NCBI GenBank assembly: GCA_030686995.1
Contig: CM060687.1
Span: forward strand, 165,696,770 to 165,760,769
From: Artemisia argyi
Taxonomy: Eukaryota > Streptophyta > Magnoliopsida > Asterales > Asteraceae
Direction: 5' to 3'
DNA: 64,000 nt
Shown here: positions 56,636-64,000 of the stretch, piece by piece
How the letters are laid out: each line of letters opens with the position of its first letter
Numbering within the stretch: position 1 is the first letter of the stretch
Made by a program: the position numbers and the translations under genes
The notes under the pieces: model-generated
Database searches by the model: none
Told to the model about the DNA's origin: nothing
Seen by the model: only the letters and a program-made list of their open reading frames with translations

Positions 56636-59600
56636 TGATTGGCTCCAAACGGTCAACATAAATTGACCAAAGAATGGTCAACAAGGTCAAACTGCCTAGA
56701 GTCAATCTCCGCGGAATATATTGGCTTCCCCGGGTCGTTATGTCCCGACGATGTGTGATGGTAATCAAAAAGGGTTTGTGATCGGGTGAATTTGGACAGA
56801 AAGGTAAGGAATTGGGTTTGTATGATTACACTACGAGATTAGCAATGATAATAACTTATAAACACCATATAAATAATTACTGATGATCAGATATACTAAA
56901 AACGTAAGCTAAGTCTAAAAACGCGTACGTTTAATTTAAAGTTACGTTAACGTACGAAATAAAACGCGAGTTTTATAGAAATAAAATTCCTATGAATATG
57001 AAAATTACATTTTTACAATCCTAATGATAAAAGAAAATTTTTAGAAAATTAAAATTAATTTTTACACTACTATATTAATTATTATTAATTAAATACTATT
57101 TTCTAATTACATATTAATTATTTAAATTAACCTAAATTATAACTAATTATGAAATTACACTAAAAATATGAAAAATAAATTTGGAAAAATCTAAAATATT
57201 ATAAAACTAATTTTAAAATTAAAATTATATTTTTAAAGACTTTTTAATTAATTATTATTAATTATTAACTATTTATTAATTATTTAAAACTGTTTTTGAT
57301 TTTTAATAAATACTAAACAAGCAAACAAAAATCTGGAATTTTTTATATAAATACTACAAGGTGTCAGAAAACTAACAAAAATATAAAAAGTAGCAAGTGC
57401 TTAACAAAAAAAAAAATAGAAATAAGCTAATAAGCTCAAGCTTCTTAAATAGAAGCTATCACTTTCCTAAAGTTGATGTTTTTGTGATTTTTGATTTACA
57501 AAACTAATATACTACTGAAATAAGGAAACTTTAATGAAAACAAACTCTTTACAAATCACAAATAAGCTCAGAGGAGCTTATTGGATACCACAGTTTAGCT
57601 TATGAGCTTAAAAGTGGAGTTTTGAGAATGCAAAAGCTCACAATAAGCTGATACAATTGAACCAAGGAATAAAATAAGCTAAGGAAAGTGAAGAGAACTG
57701 AGAACAAGCTAAATAAACAACAAAAGCTCACTGAATAAGCTGATCAACAAGAATAAGCAAATCCAAGTACTACTAACAACTAGCAGACCCTGCAGGCTAC
57801 TTTAAGGCCTTTTCCAGCTTATCCAATAAGCTAGAAATGCCAAAATAAGCCTGGAATCCATGATATGGGCTCAATAGCTTCTCAAAGAACCAATAAGCAC
57901 AAGCTTATGCCCACAAACAAGCTCACAAGGAGCTTATGAAAATGCTCTCAAACACTGATGAGTCAGTGTTGAGAGTGTGATGGCAAGATGTTGAAAGGCA
58001 CAATAAGCATTTGAGATAAGCAATAAAGGGAAAATAATTCACATGCATAACAAGCAGGTCAGATAAGCAATCCAAAACAACAAAAGTCTTAATCTATCAT
58101 GTACTAATGAAGAGGTTACAAGCCATTGAAAATGAGCTTAAATGACTTGCACAGGGGAGGTTTCAGAGAAACATCCTAAAGTAGAAGCCAAATAAGCAGT
58201 TTAATCTAAGAGATAAAAAATAAACAAAAACATACTAATGAAGATAAGCAGCCAAATAACATTATCCTACAAGCACAAAGCATGAAACCTAATATTAAGC
58301 CCTACATGAAATTCACAATTTTATTCAAAAATTACCTAAGCTGCATTTTGACTTTTAAAGTTATACTAAAAAGTTGACTAAGATGAACTTTGAATCAAAA
58401 TTACTTACTGTTTATGTTATTTTAAGCTAATGAGATATGAAATTATGCTAGATTAACAAGTTATGAGCTAGTGTGACAACTGTGAACCAGTGAATTTCAA
58501 CAGAGATCAAGTAAGATGAGTTCCAAGGTGAATTTTGACTTTAAGAGCTTAGACCTACTGGTTTTATGGTTGATTTACACCACAATGACCTAATGCATTC
58601 TAAAAATGCCAAGACAACAACAAAACAACAACAAGTCCACACAGTGAAATGCTAATCCAAACACCCATAATAAACTAACTGATCTTTAGTTTTTATACAT
58701 TTAAGATGAAATAAGCTAGGGTACTGATGCAACCTACTTATGTAAGCTAAATAAAAGTTGCAAAAGGTGAAATGATGCAGAGAATAGCAGAATACTAAGC
58801 TAAAACAGATGATGCATACAGATGACCAAATATGAAATTTTGAACAAACTTTAAACACAAATCTACAATAGCAGGAAAGCAAGTAATTTCATACTCAAGT
58901 TAACTACCTAAGATTGAAAACACAAATAAAAACTAGATAGCAGTCATGATAATCAAATTAAGCAGTTTATAGAAAAATTGAATTAAATGAGGAATAAGGC
59001 TTACAGCTGCTCAAGCACAACCAAGGGTGATTAATCCTCAGTGAGAAGCTCAGATAAGTAAAACTCAAGGCCTAAGACTTCACAATCAGTTCTGGATAAG
59101 CTAAAGCTTATTTCACCGTAAGTGGAGTTTTTATAGACTTTTTTATTGGATAATTGAGCTAAATACCTTAACTGTGGAACCCAATGGCTACAAAGACTCA
59201 CAATAAGCTAGGAAGCTTATGTGAGCTTATCAAACTATCCTAACTACTTTCAAATTGAGCATGAACCATAATTTAATCTTGAAATTTTTTGCTTTTCATT
59301 AAACTTCTAAAAATCTGAGAACAATGTGAATTCCAATACAAACAAACTTGAAATGGATTTGAAACAGAAAACTAACATAACTGGGATAAAAACCTTATAT
59401 TCTAATATTAATTTGACTACATATTGAAAATACTCTAACTACTAAAAAAGTAGCCCTTCCCTTCTGCTTCCATTCTTCCTTTTATATTGCCCCACTAGGG
59501 TTTCTGAGTGTCCCTTTTTCCTTTCCCAGCTTCTTTCTGAACCGTTTGATTTCTCACATTTGATCCTGACTCTTCAATCCTTTTGGCGGGAAACTTTGGT

Positions 59601-60494
59601 ATTTAGCAAGTTATTGCTTGTGGCAGGGTGGGGTTTGTTGTTATATGGAGTAAAGGTGACTTAGAGTGGTGATGGCAGAGTAGGAGAGGTGGAGTGTGGC
59701 AGGATAGGTGATGATGGTATTGGCTATGGCAGGTATAGAGGTCACGGGTATGTGGGAGGTGGAAGGGATTGACCAATTTTGACCCAGGGTAATATATTAA
59801 ACGAGGGTGGATTGGTTTAGCTAATGGGGTGAGGTGAAATGGGCCTGGTGAGGATGGAGTAATAAGGTGGGCTTGGTTGGGTTTAAATAATGGTTTGGGT
59901 TTTTTTTTATTAAAGGGGTGGGTTGGATAAATTGGTTAAGGGTTTGTTTGGTTTATTTGGTTGTAGGCTTATTAATCACAAGGACCATAAATGAAAATTC
60001 TGAAAAATGAGGGGCTGAAGTTGTTACTTTCCCAAAATGCTCACAAGGACCATTCTTGCCATAGTACAATTCCACAAGGACCTAAGTTGCCAACTTCAAT
60101 AACCTAAGGACCCAAAATGTAATTTTTCACAAATAAACACCCAGGGACCATTTTTGTAAATTTCCAAACCCCGGGGACTAAAATTGCCATTTTCCCATAA
60201 TTATCAAAAAGGTTTTAATTTGCCAATCCGAAATAGTACAAGGACCTATTTTGATAAAATTCCACATTTTTGAATTCTAGGGACTATTTTTGCTAAACTT
60301 TGAAACTTGGGGGACTGAAACTGTCAATATTGCAAACTTTGATCACTTTTCACTTGTTTTTGCTCATTTTGCATTTAAAACGTATAAAACACAATCCCTG
60401 AGATAATTTCAGTATTTTGATGACTTTTTGATTGTTTTTGTATGTTTTGGCAGTTTAAATACGACAAAAATGATGAGTATTTGAGCACTCATCA
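56636..60494 (-). repeat. Inverted solo LTR (3,859 bp) of a related Athila-type family
   Basis: Starts TGATTGGCTCCAAACGGTC and ends GAGCACTCATCA, the reverse complement of the 46156-50166 LTR ends. It is flanked by perfect TTCGC on both sides (56631-56635, 60495-60499). All zones are mirrored: CCCGGGTCGTTATGTCCCG near the left, an A+T block 56950-57420, AATAAGC words 57420-58260, the GGGACCA array 59970-60330. It is more diverged from the host LTRs than those are from each other. No internal sequence, so a solo LTR. Confidence 0.93.
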
Positions 60495-61256
60495 TTCGCC
60501 ATGTATATAATCTCAAAAAAAAAAATATATATATATGTATATATATCTATATAAATAAAGTGAAAAAATGTTATTTCCACATTTAGCTTGTAATATTTTC
60601 CCTTTCCGTTCAAAGAGTCGGCATAATAGCCGGGACTTTGAATATTGAGGACAATATTCAACTCTAAGTGTGTGTGGGGGGGGGGGGGGGGGAAATTCTA
60701 GCGAATTTTATCACATTATATCTTCTAATACCCCCGTTTTTAGCCAAAATTTTAAAATTTTTTCACTTTATTTCAAAATTTTTATGGTTATCAGTCCACC
60801 TTGGTTAAGCCACAAAAGGACTGGCTAATCCAGGAGCAAACGGCTCTTGGTAAAGATATCTCAAAACCGTTGATGCCTGACAATTTGACCAAAATTATAT
60901 GGGATTCAACTCACCATATCTTTAGTCGTGAAGAGTTGGCTAGCCTGGAAGGTTATGGCTTGTGGTAAAGGCAGTGGAAAAACTATAATTGGTAATCAGC
61001 TCACCAAGATGATGACTTTATTTCCATCAAAGAGTTGGCTAGTCCAGAGGCAAACAGCTTTTGGTAAAGACAAATCAAATCCGTTGACAGCTTATGGTTT
61101 ACTCAAAATCATATGGTTATCAGTGTACCATAGTTCTTACTTTAGCTAAAACATTTGGCTACTCCAGAAGTAATGGCTTTTGGTAAAGAGACTTCAAACC
61201 CATTAAGTTTTTCTCAAAAGATTGCTAGGGACTAGCAATATTTTAGTGTGGGGGAT
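60495..61256 (+). other. Athila-type internal 3' region with TTGGCTAGTCC module and polypurine tract
   Basis: No ORF supported. GAGGACAATATTCAACTCTAAG near 60647 followed by a G run, then four imperfect units starting near 60821, 60936, 61035 and 61155 with TTGGCTAGTCC-like words, each followed by GGTAAAGA-like words. Ends with GTGTGGGGGAT before the LTR. The unit series matches copia element 1 (3531-3965). Confidence 0.8.
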
Positions 61257-63692
61257 TGATGAGTGTGTAAATACTCATCATTTTTATCTAATCTGAGCTA
61301 CCAAAACATCAAAAAACACTCAAATATGCATCATAATACTGAAATTATCCCAGAAGTGTGTTTTATATGTTTCAGATGCAAAATAATCAAAAACAGATGA
61401 AATATGAACAAAGTTTGCATAATTGGCAAGTTCAGTCCCTCAACTTTCAAAAGTTGTCAAAACTAGTCCCTAGTTATTCTAAAAACATGAAAACTCACCA
61501 AAGGTCCTTTTGAATCACAAATAAACATAATTAGTCCTTTGGTGCAAAGTTTCACAAAATTACAAGTTTAGTTCCTCAACTTTGCAAAATTGACAAAAAT
61601 GGTCCTGGGGATATTAAAAACTTTGAGAAAATCAAATTTTGCCCTTGTACTACTCTTCTTTGGCAGGAATGGTCCTTGGTTGGAAAGTTTAGTGAATTTA
61701 CATGTTTGGTCCCTGAAGTTAACAAGTTGGCAGATTTAGTCCTTGGAGGTTCAAATGTGGAAAATTTAATATATAATCCTTGGACTATGGAAACTTGGTA
61801 GAATTTAACCTTGAAACAACTTTGGGGAAGTGGCAAAACAAGCACCTCAACTTTCGGATTATTGCAAAGTTGGTCCTTGTTATTAATATTAACCAAACCA
61901 GACCCTTAATATTAATCCAATCCAAATACAAACACAACCAGCCCACCCAATACCCCTTACAAGCCCAACTCCACACCAGCCCAACTCCCCCTTAATATTA
62001 TTATGGGTCAAAGTTTGACCCTATGGTCAAAACCATCAATTCCCCCCAAACCACTGTTTATCTCCTCCACCTCCACCTCTCCAAATACCACCCTGGTATT
62101 CATCCCCCTCCACTCCCACTTGCAACTATCATCATCACCACCCCACTCCCCCTGCACCTAACATCACCTCCCCAATTAATGCCTCTCCTCCCTACACACG
62201 CAACACAGATAAAATGCCAAAACAGCATTTCCTGCCAAAAACCAATCTAATGGTTGAGATCAAATGAAGCCAATCCAATGGCTAGAGATTGCTGGGAAAT
62301 GATCAGAGAGGGTTCAGAAACCCTAATTAAAGCCTATAAAAGGAAGAGAAGCACAATGGAGCAAGTAGTAGTCATTTACTATAAAATTAGTCTCGTTTAG
62401 TTTGTAACTTTAATTCTCAGTCAAATTTCAAGTTTATAAGCATTGTACTAGTGTTATTAAGTGTAATCTAAACTTATCCATTAATCAATTTCAAGTTTTA
62501 AGCTCAATCTTAGTTTATGCAAGTTCTCTTTTATTTCAAAATTATTATTAAGTTTATTTACTGTTCCTGTGTAATGATATGGACTCTTAAGTTCACATAA
62601 GCTCCCATATAGCTTATAAAAGCTATTAGTAACACTTAAGAACAGTTTAGTTATAAAAAAATTAAAAATACAAAAATAGTCAACGAAAGTCAACATTCAG
62701 GTTTCATGGTGATTCAAGCTGGAGCAGGGTAAATATTGGATTGCCTTGGGTTAGTGGTCTTGTGGAAGGCCTATAGGTTGATCCTTGGTCATTGGTTCTT
62801 GGTTAAATAGTTTGGAGGTGCAAAATTGTAAGAAATTGCACTTAAAATTGAGTTTCTTACCATTAGTGCTTATTTGTGCTTGATTATTGATTTTTCTATT
62901 TTAATATAGCTTATTAAATAGTTTGTAGTTCATAGATTAAGTTGTTGTATTAGTTTACTCAGATTTCTTTAAATTCTCATTATCTAAGTAGTGTTTGGAT
63001 TGTACTGTTTCTCTATGATCAAGCTTGTTCTTGTTGTTGTTTCTTGCTCATACATGTTCCTTAGTGTCACATTAACTCAGAACATCACTTAAATACAAGC
63101 CTTATTCATAAAAAAGTCAAAATCACTTAGTAACAGGCCAAATTTACCCTCTGTGTTGGTTAAAGAGTGGCATATGCCCCATTTCCATTCACAAGTGAGT
63201 GGTTTAGCTTAATTTGGTCTTAACATAGCTTATTAAACCATTTTCAGTCATAAAAATCAGGTCTAAGTTCATAAAAGTCAACCTAAGTTCATAATTTCAA
63301 AAAGTCAAATTGCAATGTACTGTCAGAAAACCAAAAATTGGGGGATTTATTGTGATTTTTGTGTTAAGATTTGGACCCTGAGCTTTTCACAAGTTATTGT
63401 CTGTCACCTAAGCTACAAGTTCCTACCACCAGCTTATTTTTGTGAATTTTTGTGTAGCTTATACAACAGCTTATTTAGACCTGCAAGGCAAGGTACTGCC
63501 CTGCACCAGGGTACTTGTGTTATTGGTCAAACTTTCAAACCCCCCTCCAGGGTGTAAACCAAAACCTTAGATCTTGATTTTTAGCTTTCTGAAAAGCTCA
63601 TCAGTAGTGCTTTTAGGATTAATCATAAAATGGGATCTCAGTTCACTGTAGCATAGCTTATTTTGGTCTTCAAGTTTGCTTATTTCATAAAC
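61257..63692 (+). repeat. Athila-type 3' LTR, first 2,436 bp
   Basis: Matches 46156-48591 in length with low divergence by eye, including the GTCCCT array, C-rich stretch, TATA box and GCTTATT words. It stops after ATTTCATAAAC, where the 5' LTR continues with ATATACTGAG but this copy enters unrelated sequence. Confidence 0.92.
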
Positions 63693-64000
63693 TATGGAAA
63701 ACTAGAAGGGGGGTTGAATAGTTTTACGTCTTTTTCGTTTTATTTATTTTGTAAAAGTTAGCTTCTAACGATTATACAAGAACTTCAAAACTCTTTAATG
63801 CAAAAATATAGATACTAGTTTATTTACGATTTTGTATAAACACTACTTATGTATAATGTACAATTTCAAAACTTCTTTAATGCAAAAGTATAGATACTGG
63901 TTTATTTACGATTTTATATAAACACTACTTATATATAATGTTGGGAAAAAATTTATAATTTCATATATCATATATAAGCATATATATATATATATATATG
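63693..64000. mobile_element. Start of an unidentified element inserted in the 3' LTR
   Basis: New sequence begins TATGGAAAACTAGAAGGGGG, a type of start seen in some LTR elements. It contains two copies of an 82-bp unit (core GATACTaGTTTATTTACGAT, from about 63800 and 63882) and ends in an AT microsatellite at the window edge. Family not recognised. Confidence 0.5.

Larger units (their letters stand above)
46156..63692 (+). mobile_element. Athila-type Ty3/gypsy retrotransposon with 4.0-kb LTRs, 3' LTR truncated
   Basis: 5' LTR 46156-50166, tRNA-Asp-type primer site, gag and pol (50797-56530), polypurine tract (GTGTGGGGGAT, about 61246-61256) and 3' LTR from 61257. Gag (QFHGLPGDDANMHL; FLAKYFPPSM; SLFEAWERYK) and the long LTRs fit Athila. 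The 3' LTR matches the 5' LTR base for base in length over 2,436 bp and is then cut at 63693. Gag-pol has three in-frame stops and at least three frameshifts. An inverted solo LTR (56636-60494) sits in the 3' internal part. TTACT precedes the 5' LTR; its partner is outside the window. Confidence 0.92.

Noticed and set aside
46156..60494. A retrotransposon with two LTRs in inverted orientation
   Set aside because: The right inverted LTR has its own TTCGC duplication, and the true 3' LTR in direct orientation follows at 61257 after a polypurine tract.
1..64000. CRISPR array, operon or other prokaryotic system
   Set aside because: All repeats are plant transposon parts; no regularly spaced repeats with unique spacers and no bacterial genes.

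Overview
The window is plant nuclear DNA: about 90 percent layered transposable elements around one clear host gene. Organism: the gag, pol and accessory protein sequences look like families I recall as abundant in Asteraceae, especially tribe Anthemideae (Tanacetum, Artemisia). That placement is from memory of the families, not from a search. There is a 500-base assembly gap at 25321-25820. I see no rRNA, tRNA or CRISPR array.

Left part (1-22986). An L1-type LINE on the + strand is the oldest layer (4647-7502 and 20712-22986). Its ORF1 is cut by the 3' end of a Ty1/copia element (1-4646). That element carries a very long accessory ORF in the env position and a 429-bp LTR. The LINE reverse transcriptase is cut by a minus-strand solo LTR of an Athila-type Ty3/gypsy family (7503-20711). 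That solo LTR is itself cut by a complete minus-strand Ty1/copia element (9150-18275) with 747-bp LTRs and an AAAAC target duplication. This makes a three-level nest, and the LINE reading frame resumes exactly across it.

Middle part (22987-32270). Small DNA transposons dominate: a Stowaway-like remnant, a hAT-type MITE with an 8-bp target duplication, a large foldback element inside a (TA)n tract next to the gap, a complete Stowaway-like MITE and a Tourist-like MITE. They surround the one convincing host gene, an intronless glutaredoxin-like/CXXC-zinc protein (27626-28756) with an N-terminal myristoylation-type MGCVSS start. The gene is bracketed by two direct copies of a dispersed repeat. 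A short poly(A) retro-insert with a 17-bp target duplication and a decayed PIF/Harbinger-type ORF fragment follow.

Right part (32270-64000). The oldest layer is a minus-strand non-LTR-type reverse transcriptase. Its C-terminal cysteine/histidine and nuclease-like region is followed by a (TAA)n tail. It is cut twice. The first insertion (34604-45899) is a Ty3/gypsy-type array of the form LTR-internal-LTR-internal-LTR. It lacks gag, RT and integrase, and each unit encodes a 298-aa protein resembling a retropepsin without its catalytic Asp. Its LTR promoter carries about ten TGACG-type motifs. The second insertion (46156-63692 and beyond) is an Athila-type element with 4.0-kb LTRs and a decayed gag-pol. 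Its 3' internal region contains an inverted solo LTR (56636-60494) with target duplication TTCGC. An unidentified element cuts its 3' LTR at 63693.

The features that most deserve attention are the tandem defective gypsy units with a catalytically dead protease-like protein, their TGACG promoter array, a 3'-terminal sequence module shared between the copia element at 1-4646 and the Athila element, and the RT-nuclease element ending in (TAA)n.
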